From: Streptomyces tropicalis
GTDB taxonomy: Bacteria; Actinomycetota; Actinomycetes; Streptomycetales; Streptomycetaceae
Assembly (NCBI RefSeq): GCF_029269835.1
Contig: NZ_JARJBB010000006.1
Coordinates: forward strand, 310,001-374,000
Direction: 5' to 3'
DNA length: 64,000 nt
In this document: positions 24,917 through 31,687 of the stretch, one piece after another
Position numbering within the stretch: position 1 is the stretch's first letter
How the letters are laid out: every line of letters begins with the position of its first letter
Made by a program: the position numbers and the translations under genes
The notes under the pieces: model-generated
What the model saw: the letters and a program-made list of their open reading frames with translations, nothing else
Database searches by the model: none
Told to the model about the DNA's origin: nothing

Positions 24917-26485
24917 TCAGACGTTCCAGCCCTTCTCGGCTTCGGTGCCGTTGCGGGGGTCTTCGTGGCGGGCGATGTCCTGCTCGTGGGCCTGCCTAAA
25001 CAGCGGGCCCATGTCCTCCGCCACGGCGACGGCGCTCATCAGGGCGCCGAAGATGTCGTTGAAGCCGTCCGCGACCTCCTTCTCCAGCGGAAACTCACTG
25101 TCGGAGCGCTCCGCGAGGGTCTTCATCACGTTCGCCACGCTCGTGAGCGCGGCCGGCAGCCCTTCGACCATGGCGAGGATCTCCATGGCGTTCTCGGGGT
25201 CGTACTGGGTGGCGGCCTGCTCCATCTCGGAAGCGGCCTCCTCGAACCGGAAACCGGACACGTGCTCTCCTTCACTCACCTCGGGATTGGTGCTGGTGGG
25301 GACCGTGACCGCGGGCCGTTCGACGCCGTCCGCAATACCGTCCGAGCCGTCCTTGGCGGCCTCCGCGTCGGCGCTGGCCTCCTGCTCGGCCTGCTCCTGG
25401 CGGATCGCCTCATCACGCGCGGCCCGCTGCTCGACTGCGAGACCGGCCAGGCGCCGGTAGAGGCGGCGGCCGGGATACATCAGCCAGCCGATGCCGAGCT
25501 TGCGGCCGATTGGCGTGGTCAGGCAGCCGATGAGACCGACCGGCAGAGCCAGCAGGGCGGCGAGCAGGCGGCGGCCGTGGAAGCGGGCTGCGGACCGGCG
25601 CAGCGCCTGCCGGGCCGCCCGGCGAGCGGGGGCCTTACGGACCGCGGCGCGCTGCGCGGCGACAGTGGCGCCAGTCTTCGCGTCCCGCTTCGTGCGGTGC
25701 TTTGCGGCCGCCGCGTCTCGTGCCGCGCGCGCCTTGCGGGCGGCACCGCCCAACAGCCGACCACTGCCTGTGCCCTTGGTGCGCTTGCCCAGGCTGGTAC
25801 CGGGCGTGCTTTTGGCGTTGCGCCGAGCGTCGGCTACCGCCCTGCGGGCCGCGGTCGTCTGCGCCCGCTTGTCCCCGCGGGATCCGCCTGCGGCCTTCTG
25901 CCCGGCACGCAGGGCCTTGACCTGCCCGGCCCGCCCGGCACCCCTACCGGCGCCGCCGGCCGCGGGCTTGGACAAGCCCGACCCGAGCTTGCGGCCGGTC
26001 TTCGGGCTGACTCCGGTGCTGCCGTTGCGGGCGGCCAGGCCAGTGGCCCGGCGCTGGCCTGGCACGCCGCTCGACCGACCGCCGGAACGGCCAGCCGCGC
26101 GGCTTCCCACCCGGCCGCCTCCGGCTCCGGCGCCGCCGCGGCGCAGCGCCGCAGTGCGGGCGGCCGAGCGGCCGGCGACGCGGGCCGCGGTTCGCCGGGC
26201 GTCTCGGCGCGGGTTGGGCTTGCGGGAGCGGTTGGCGGCGACCGTGCCCAGAACCACCGCGCCGGTAGCGGCGACCGCGGCCGCGATGGGCCCGCCGGCC
26301 AGCGAGGCGGCAGCGACCATGCTCACGGTCGTGTTCGCCCCGGACAGGGCGAGAGGGACGACCGGCCAGCCACCGGGCGTGTGCTCCACCTCCTTCCCGT
26401 CCGCGCCCGGAGAGGGAGCGTCCGGCGGGGGCGGTGCGGTCGGGGCAGCCTCGACGGCTACCGGCTCAGTGCTGAGATCCGTCAT
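24917..26485 (-). CDS. Large basic protein coupled to the translocase gene
   Basis: The 522-aa product has a Pro-rich N-terminus, a hydrophobic segment (about residues 45-85), a 200-residue Arg/Lys/Ala/Gly-rich stretch (about 88-300) likely to bind DNA or RNA, another hydrophobic segment (about 305-325), and an acidic alpha-helical C-terminus (about 345-522). The stop is one base from the tra start. It may tether DNA at the membrane for transfer. No family was recognised. Confidence 0.7.
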   Translation of the reverse strand: MTDLSTEPVAVEAAPTAPPPPDAPSPGADGKEVEHTPGGWPVVPLALSGANTTVSMVAAASLAGGPIAAAVAATGAVVLGTVAANRSRKPNPRRDARRTAARVAGRSAARTAALRRGGAGAGGGRVGSRAAGRSGGRSSGVPGQRRATGLAARNGSTGVSPKTGRKLGSGLSKPAAGGAGRGAGRAGQVKALRAGQKAAGGSRGDKRAQTTAARRAVADARRNAKSTPGTSLGKRTKGTGSGRLLGGAARKARAARDAAAAKHRTKRDAKTGATVAAQRAAVRKAPARRAARQALRRSAARFHGRRLLAALLALPVGLIGCLTTPIGRKLGIGWLMYPGRRLYRRLAGLAVEQRAARDEAIRQEQAEQEASADAEAAKDGSDGIADGVERPAVTVPTSTNPEVSEGEHVSGFRFEEAASEMEQAATQYDPENAMEILAMVEGLPAALTSVANVMKTLAERSDSEFPLEKEVADGFNDIFGALMSAVAVAEDMGPLFRQAHEQDIARHEDPRNGTEAEKGWNV

Positions 26486-26562
26486 GCTGAGAGCACTCCT
26501 TCACGGGAGTAGGGCCCGGCCGGGGCCGTAGGAAGTCGTCCGGCCGGGCCTGCCAACAGGGC

Positions 26563-26901
26563 TTAAGCAGCGCGCTGTTCCTCGGGGTAGGCGCAGGCCC
26601 CGCAGGCACCAAGAGCCGTGGGGATGACGTATCCGGCGTCTCGACCGCACTGCGGACAGGTGCGCCGGGCGGCATTCGCCTTCGCCAGGGCCGCCCATTT
26701 CGCGGGGGCCATAGGCCGGACGGGCTTGGCCTGCTCGACCGCATACAGGTAGGCGACCAGCGGACCGCGACGGCGCCGCGGCCGCTCGACCTGCGCAGCC
26801 ACGTCCTGACCACCGGGCCGCATCCCGAGCGCACGCAGCTGGCGGCGCGTGGCCAACCCGTCCGGGGCGAGACGCCACCGGTACACCGGCAGCGTGCTCA
26901 C
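26563..26901 (-). CDS. RRQRL-type zinc-binding protein
   Basis: The 112-aa protein opens with YRWRLAPDGLATRRQLRALGMRPGGQDVAAQVE, containing the RRQLR signature that names a Streptomyces element family, then a zinc-ribbon CPQCGRDAGYVIPTALGACGAC (landmarks CPQC and CGAC, about residues 86-107). GTG 26901 overlaps the upstream stop as GTGA. It may bind DNA or protein in the transfer complex; role not established. Confidence 0.8.
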   Translation of the reverse strand: MSTLPVYRWRLAPDGLATRRQLRALGMRPGGQDVAAQVERPRRRRGPLVAYLYAVEQAKPVRPMAPAKWAALAKANAARRTCPQCGRDAGYVIPTALGACGACAYPEEQRAA

Positions 26902-27899
26902 GACGACGTGCCTTCGAGAACGAGTCCGGTGCCGTCGCGGTGCTCGGCGTAGCGGGCCGAAACCCAGCCGACCGACCAGCCACACAGCTCCGCAGCCGCC
27001 CGCACCGGCAGGCCCTCACCGAACGCCGCATGCACCACGAGACGGGCCCGGTCCTCCGGGAGCTTCTCGGAGGCAGGGCCGGCGGCGAGGAGCGCGGCGC
27101 GTTCACGTCGTTCACGCTCGGCCCGCTCCTGCTGCTGCCGGCGCGCCTCCTGCTCACGCTCCAGCCGCTCCCGCTCCCGGCGCTGAGCGGCCTCCCGCTC
27201 GACGCGTTCACGCTCGCGCTGCTGCTGTTCACGCTCACGCTCACGGCGTTCACGGGCCTCCCGCTCCACCCGCTCCCGCTCCACCTGTTCGGCCCGTTCG
27301 GCGCGGCGGGCGGCTTCCTCCCGCTCGGTCTGCTCACGGGCCAGCCGGGCTTCATGCTCACGCTGTTCACGCAGCAGCATCGCCGCGTGCTCGCGCTCCT
27401 CCCCGGCCCGCCGCTCGGCCGCCTCACGGCGCTCGACCGCGGCCCGCTCGCGGGCTTCGTGTTCGGCGCGCTGCTCGGCCTCCAGCCTCGTCACGGCCGC
27501 TGTGATCGCGCGGCGGTAGGCGAGTCCGGTCTCTGCGGTGACGATGAGCAGGAGTGGTGCGACCGCGTGCACGGCAACGCCGACCAGGTCGTTATTCAGG
27601 GCTGAGTCGGCGACGTTGAGGGCGAGGGTCATGCAGCCGGTCATCCACCGCAGGACGACGGGCCACCGGCCGCCGTGTCCGCCGAGCCGGGCGAGGACCG
27701 CGTCCAGGCGGACCACGATGACCACCGCGGCATCGACCACGAGCGGCAGGATCGGCGCGGTCCAGTCCCACCGGGCGGGGGTGTGCTGGGCGGCGAGGGG
27801 TGTGACGGTGAGGACCGAGTAGAGCATCGCCCCGGCCACGATCAGCCACGTCCCGGCCGACAGCGCGCGCTCGGCTGAACGGATATGAACGGCGTTCAC
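26898..27899 (-). CDS. DUF2637 membrane protein with long coiled coil and C-terminal HTH
   Basis: The 333-aa product has four hydrophobic segments in residues 1-125, then an extremely Arg/Glu-rich coiled coil (about 135-285), and ends with a helix-turn-helix-like PVRAAAELCGWSVGWVSARYAEH. DUF2637 proteins are frequent in AICE transfer operons. The topology (membrane anchor, rod, DNA-binding tip) suggests it holds DNA or the translocase near the septal membrane. GTG 27899 overlaps the previous stop (GTGA). Confidence 0.82.
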   Translation of the reverse strand: MNAVHIRSAERALSAGTWLIVAGAMLYSVLTVTPLAAQHTPARWDWTAPILPLVVDAAVVIVVRLDAVLARLGGHGGRWPVVLRWMTGCMTLALNVADSALNNDLVGVAVHAVAPLLLIVTAETGLAYRRAITAAVTRLEAEQRAEHEARERAAVERREAAERRAGEEREHAAMLLREQREHEARLAREQTEREEAARRAERAEQVERERVEREARERREREREQQQRERERVEREAAQRRERERLEREQEARRQQQERAERERRERAALLAAGPASEKLPEDRARLVVHAAFGEGLPVRAAAELCGWSVGWVSARYAEHRDGTGLVLEGTSS

Positions 27900-28186
27900 G
27901 CGACCACCCCCGCCCGTGAACGCACCCGGATCGAGGCGAACAGAAAGACCGGCGAAGAGGGATCGCCGTGGGTCTCGCCGTGCTCCTCCCACGTCCACGT
28001 AGCGTCCGGCACCGGCTCGTAGCCCAGCGCGCTAAGTGCTTCCGTGCGCTGCGTGAACGTCGGCACCGTGCGGTTGAACATGCGCTCGGGCCAGGGGGCG
28101 GTGGTGTTCAGCAGCGCCACGTACAGGCGCCACCGGCCGCAGCCCCGCCGAACCGCGATCTGCGCGGTGAACTCCTTCGGCATCAC
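27896..28186 (-). CDS. Small conserved AICE protein, DUF6303-like
   Basis: The 96-aa protein (PKEFTAQIAVRRGCGRWRLYVALLNTTAPWPE start, DATWTWEEHGE centre) resembles a small family found in Streptomyces elements between the DUF6284-like and DUF2637 genes. GTG 28186 gives a 4-bp GTGA overlap with the upstream stop, though ATG three bases in is equally possible. Function unknown. Confidence 0.7.
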   Translation of the reverse strand: MMPKEFTAQIAVRRGCGRWRLYVALLNTTAPWPERMFNRTVPTFTQRTEALSALGYEPVPDATWTWEEHGETHGDPSSPVFLFASIRVRSRAGVVA

Positions 28187-28446
28187 GCGACCTCCGGCAT
28201 GCCGGCGCCGCCACGGTTGGCCAGGTCGCGCCGGGCAGCCATCACGCGGTGCTCCGCCCTGCGTAGCCGCCGCGTGGCCAGGGGGTTGGCGGGTCGGTCC
28301 ATGAGGGCGATCCGCACGTCCAACAGCTCCACCTCAGCGGAGATCAGCGGCATCTCCGCGTCGATCGCGTCCAGCTCCGCAGCCGTCGGCTCGCGGTCGT
28401 ACTCAGCAGCGGTAACAACCGCCTGAACAGCACCGATGTACTCCAT
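28183..28446 (-). CDS. Small conserved AICE protein, DUF6284-like
   Basis: The 87-aa, mostly helical protein (MEYIGAVQAVVTAAEYDREPTAAEL start) matches a family I associate with AICE transfer operons. It is the first gene of the coupled set 28446-26563. ATG 28446 has an AAGGAG site 10 bp upstream, and the nearest promoter is about 470 bp further upstream. Function unknown. Confidence 0.72.
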   Translation of the reverse strand: MEYIGAVQAVVTAAEYDREPTAAELDAIDAEMPLISAEVELLDVRIALMDRPANPLATRRLRRAEHRVMAARRDLANRGGAGMPEVA

Positions 28447-28911
28447 GGGTCGTGACTCCTTCGCTTGGGAACGGCCCGAACGCGGCTCCCGGGTGGCACC
28501 CCGGGAGCCGCTCGCCGTGGGGTCGGCGGCTCCGACTCCCCGCACCCCCGCCTATCCCCGGCCGCACAAGCGGACCGGAACACGGGCGGGAGAGGCAGCC
28601 GGCCGCAGCGCCAAGCGCCGCGAAGCCAGAACGGACCGGAACAGGTACTGCGGTGCTGCCGGCCGGTCCGTCCGGCAGCACCGTCGTATGTCGTCGACTC
28701 ACTTCCACTCCTTCAGGGCTCTGATCAGGGGATACGCACTGCAAGGGGGACTGTGTCCCCACTCTCCGGCCGTTGCTCGCGGTCGCCGGGCCACCTCGCC
28801 AGTACGGGTCGGAACCCTGTTCCACCTGGCCTTTAGCGGGATTGCAGCGTCCCCGCCATCTGCGCATGCGGCATGAAGTCGCCTTCTGCCGAGTTGCTTG
28901 CCTTCAGCGTT
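28447..28911 (-). promoter_or_regulatory. Long leader of the transfer operon with two strong hairpins
   Basis: No convincing gene was found in this 465-bp stretch. A perfect 12-bp stem with a 6-base loop lies at 28482-28511 (arm GCGGCTCCCGGG). An 11-bp stem with a 9-base loop lies at 28652-28682 (arm GGTGCTGCCGG). Between the promoter at 28923-28951 and the first gene, these could attenuate transfer-gene expression. A 154-aa minus frame (28403-28867) shows no family and is doubted. Confidence 0.45.
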
Positions 28912-28951
28912 GCAGTACCTGTTTTACAGGTACTGCATAAGGGTTCGTCAA
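28912..28951 (-). promoter_or_regulatory. Transfer-operon promoter with overlapping 25-bp palindromic operator
   Basis: On the minus strand TTGACG (28951-28946), a 17-bp spacer and TGTAAA (28928-28923) form a near-consensus promoter. The -10 is embedded in a perfect palindrome with 11-bp arms GCAGTACCTGT and ACAGGTACTGC around TTT (28912-28936). A repressor there would block the promoter. The GntR protein at 30896-31357 (KorSA-like) or the XRE protein are candidate ligands. Confidence 0.65.
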
Positions 28952-29026
28952 GTACGTTGCTGGAACCCCTTGGTCTCGCGCCGGAACTTCTTGGCGCACA
29001 TTCAGAATCGGTGCAGATCAGGGGCG

Positions 29027-29081
29027 TTGGTTACCCCAGGCATGGACAGCTGTAGGACTTCTGACTACGGTCAAGAAGTCC
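29027..29081 (+). promoter_or_regulatory. Candidate promoter and inverted repeat upstream of the XRE gene
   Basis: TTGGTT (29027-29032) and TGTAGG (29051-29056), 18 bp apart, read toward the XRE gene. An inverted repeat GGACTTCT...AGAAGTCC (29055-29062 and 29074-29081) spans the predicted start point, 25 bp before ATG 29106, suggesting autoregulation or a leader hairpin. Confidence 0.45.
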
Positions 29082-29105
29082 CTAGAGGTCCCGACGGTGG
29101 TGCAG

Positions 29106-29864
29106 ATGTCGAACGAGCGTTTACGGTCCGCCCTCCTCGCGCGGGGCATGACTGTGCAGAGCCTCGCCGAGCTGATCGAGGTCAACCCGAAGACTGTCGA
29201 GCGCTGGATCACGCAGGGCAAGGTTCCGTACCGGCGTCACCAGTACGCGACCGCGGCGGCGTTGAAGGTCGACGTGACGACGCTCTGGGATGACAGTCGT
29301 GCTGTCGACAGCGCGACGGACTTGACCAAGGCTGAGATCATTGCGGTCTACCCGCATCGGCACACTGTGCCCTCAGGTCTCTGGCGTGACCTCTACGCAC
29401 GTGCAGAGGGCAACCTAGATGTGCTCGTCTACTCGGGGCTCTTCCTGTCCGAGGATCCTGTTTTCCTCGACCTCCTGAAGAGAAAGGTGGAAGGGGCCAC
29501 CCAGGTGCGCATCCTGCTGGGGGACCCGGAGTGCGAAGCGGTCCGGCAGCGCGGCATCGATGAAGGGCACCGGATCATGGACGGCAAGATCCGGAACGCG
29601 TTGGTTAACTACAGGCCCCTCTTCGAGAGCCACCCAGAAATCGGCTTCCGGCTACATGCAACGACGCTCTACAACTCCGTATATCGGTCGGATGACGAGA
29701 TGCTCGTCAACCCCCATGTCTACGGCATCGGGGCCTACATGGCGCCGGTCTTTCACCTCCGGCGCATGCCGGGCGGCGGCCTGTTCGACACCTACGCGAA
29801 TAGCATCGAGCAGACCTGGGGCGGTGCCCGCCAGGTCACAGATCGAGACCTCACAGGAGCCTGA
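29106..29864 (+). CDS. XRE-family regulator with DUF5919-like effector domain
   Basis: The 252-aa protein has an N-terminal helix-turn-helix (MTVQSLAELIEVNPKTVERWITQG, about residues 14-37). A 170-residue C-terminal domain includes LVYSGLFLSEDP and a HATTLYNSVYRSDDEMLVNPHVYG region like the second half of a phospholipase-D-type fold. Similar proteins recur in AICE immunity modules. ATG 29106 gives the cleanest HTH; GTG 29097 is possible. The stop is 2 bp before the Nudix ATG, so the two form an operon. It probably senses a ligand and controls the transfer genes. Confidence 0.8.
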   Translation: MSNERLRSALLARGMTVQSLAELIEVNPKTVERWITQGKVPYRRHQYATAAALKVDVTTLWDDSRAVDSATDLTKAEIIAVYPHRHTVPSGLWRDLYARAEGNLDVLVYSGLFLSEDPVFLDLLKRKVEGATQVRILLGDPECEAVRQRGIDEGHRIMDGKIRNALVNYRPLFESHPEIGFRLHATTLYNSVYRSDDEMLVNPHVYGIGAYMAPVFHLRRMPGGGLFDTYANSIEQTWGGARQVTDRDLTGA

Positions 29865-29866
29865 GC

Positions 29867-30340
29867 ATGGGACGCATTGACTACCTGCATGATCCCGATG
29901 CCCCGCCGGCCAACTCGGTTGTACCGTCTGTCGTCGCCTTCGTGCGGAACGACGCCGGCCAGGTGCTGATGATTCAGCGATCTGACAACGGACGCTGGGC
30001 ACTCCCTGGTGGCGGGCACGACGTGGGCGAATCCATCAGCGACACAGTCGTGCGCGAGGTCTGGGAAGAGACTGGGATCAAGGTGGAAGTGGCCGACGTG
30101 TCCGGGCTCTACACGGACCCCGGACACGTGATGCAGTACGACGACGGCGAGGTGCGGCAGCAGTTCAGTATCTGCTTCCGCGCCCGGCCGGTCGGCGGCG
30201 ACCTCCGCACGAGCAACGAGACGACTCAGGTCCGCTGGGTCGCCCCCGCGGACCTGGCGACGCTGGACGTGCACCCGACCATGCGGCTCCGGATCGAGCA
30301 CGCCATGGACCGGACGCGTCCGGTTCCCTACATCGGCTGA
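29867..30340 (+). CDS. Nudix hydrolase, Pif-like transfer-immunity candidate
   Basis: The 157-aa protein has a complete Nudix box at residues 49-71 (G49, E55, R63-E64, E67-E68, G70), with the catalytic glutamates intact. It should hydrolyse a nucleoside-diphosphate-linked substrate. pSAM2 uses a Nudix protein, Pif, to make its host refuse a second copy; position and co-transcription with the XRE gene suggest the same role here. That link is by analogy, not sequence comparison. It converges on the HD gene with a 13-bp overlap. Confidence 0.85.
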   Translation: MGRIDYLHDPDAPPANSVVPSVVAFVRNDAGQVLMIQRSDNGRWALPGGGHDVGESISDTVVREVWEETGIKVEVADVSGLYTDPGHVMQYDDGEVRQQFSICFRARPVGGDLRTSNETTQVRWVAPADLATLDVHPTMRLRIEHAMDRTRPVPYIG

Positions 30341-30894
30341 CGCCTGGCCGCGGCAACCCGATCGAGCACGCGAGACGTGCACGCGAGGATCTCGGGTTCG
30401 GCTCGGCGGATGAACTGCCCGATCAGGCTGTCCGGCCCGTACCGCCCCGCGATCTCGTTGATCCGATCGATCGGGTTCGTCGGCGAACCGTCCGGTGTGG
30501 TGTTCATGTCGCAGTAGCAGAGGGCGTCGTTCAGGTGCTCGCGCTCGCGGGGGAACTCCCCTTCCAGCTCCTCGCGCATGCCTCGGGCTTCCGCCTCCAT
30601 CCAGGCACAGGAGTGGTGGGCGACCAGGTTGATCACCCGTTCATCTGCGCCAGCCACGTCCCGGAGATAGCGTGCGCCGTCCAACGGATGAAAGCCCGTC
30701 TTGGCCAGGTCGGGTGCGTAGCCGACGTCGTGCAGGACCGCCGTAGCCTCCAGCAGATCCGCGTCCTGGTCGAGGATGAGCGCGATCGTACGCGCCCTCT
30801 CTGCGACCCCCAGGCAGTGCTTCCACCGTCGCGGCAACGGCTCAGCCAGCAGGGACTCAGCTAGGGGATAAGCCCACTCCGTCAACTTCGGCAA
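30328..30894 (-). CDS. HD-domain phosphohydrolase
   Basis: The 188-aa protein carries the HD motif set: His26, His55-Asp56 (AVLHDVGYAP), HP at 69-70 and a His pair at 93-94 (VAHHSCAW). These bind metals in nucleotide or phosphate-ester hydrolases. It lies 1 bp downstream of the GntR gene and faces the Nudix gene, so two candidate nucleotide-cleaving enzymes sit in one regulatory block. Substrate unknown. Confidence 0.83.
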   Translation of the reverse strand: MPKLTEWAYPLAESLLAEPLPRRWKHCLGVAERARTIALILDQDADLLEATAVLHDVGYAPDLAKTGFHPLDGARYLRDVAGADERVINLVAHHSCAWMEAEARGMREELEGEFPREREHLNDALCYCDMNTTPDGSPTNPIDRINEIAGRYGPDSLIGQFIRRAEPEILACTSRVLDRVAAARRQPM

Positions 30895-30895
30895 G

Positions 30896-31357
30896 CTACG
30901 AACACTCCTCTCGCGTCGGCACGGCGCGGACCGTCCGCACCTTGCCCTGCCCTCCCTCCGCCAGCACGCCGGCGGCGTCCAGCTTCTCCAGCGCCTTGGC
31001 TACCGTCGGACGTGAGACGCCGAACCGCTCGGCAAGCGCCGAAGCACTCGGGAAGGCTTCCCCTACTTCGAGCCCATCAGCCGTGATGACGTCCGCGATC
31101 CTCTGATGGAGCGGACGCCGTTCGACTTGCACCCCCGAGCGCACGACGCGCCACCGCTCGCCCGGCGCCGGTTCGGCAATGCCTTCCTGCTTCAGCACGC
31201 CGAACGCGCGGACAGCCACGCCACGCGAGACCTTGTAATCGCGCACAACCTCGGTCAGTGACGGCAGCACCGTCATGTCCGGGTCTCCCTCAATCTGCGT
31301 CTTCAGCGCGTCAGCAATCTTCAGGAAGGTTCCCCGAGGGTTGGCCTGCTGCGACAC
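30896..31357 (-). CDS. GntR-type regulator with two winged helices (KorSA-like candidate)
   Basis: The 153-aa protein shows a first winged helix (LPSLTEVVRDYKVSRGVAVRAFGVLKQEG, about residues 32-60) and a second (FPSASALAERFGVSRPTVAKALEKLDAAG, about 100-128), with no effector domain. pSAM2 KorSA is a GntR protein repressing element activation, so this is its likely counterpart. GTG 31357 has a GGGAGAG site. It leads a two-gene operon with the HD gene. Confidence 0.83.
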   Translation of the reverse strand: MSQQANPRGTFLKIADALKTQIEGDPDMTVLPSLTEVVRDYKVSRGVAVRAFGVLKQEGIAEPAPGERWRVVRSGVQVERRPLHQRIADVITADGLEVGEAFPSASALAERFGVSRPTVAKALEKLDAAGVLAEGGQGKVRTVRAVPTREECS

Positions 31358-31687
31358 CCGCTCTCCCTCTCCCTCAGCCAATCGTCCTATCCCAGCTTCC
31401 CATGCTGGGCAGGACCATGATGTTGGTCAGACTCCGCTGCCTCGTCGGCTTGATGGGACCTTCTCTACTTGCACAAGGTCCGACTGCGCCCGCGCTCCGT
31501 CAGACATGAGTCGGCTGAGCGCCGGCGCTGGGATCGCCGCTGTCTACTGCGAGTTCGCTGTGGCCTGCGCGGGGGCTCTCATCCCGTCCACCGTCGCCCC
31601 AGGCTGAGCCGAGCAGACGCGGCCTCTGGCGTCCAGGTCGTTCACATACTGGCGCCCTCCACCTGATCCCCAGGAGCCACGTCACAG
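31358..31687. other. Intergenic region between the GntR and STAND genes
   Basis: No gene was supported here. Short frames on either strand lack ribosome sites. It must contain the GntR promoter (minus strand) and the end of the STAND transcript. No clear terminator hairpin was found. Confidence 0.5.

Noticed and set aside
28403..28867. 154-aa minus frame in the transfer leader
   Set aside because: No family, Ser/Arg/Gly-rich, overlaps two hairpins; kept only as a leader.
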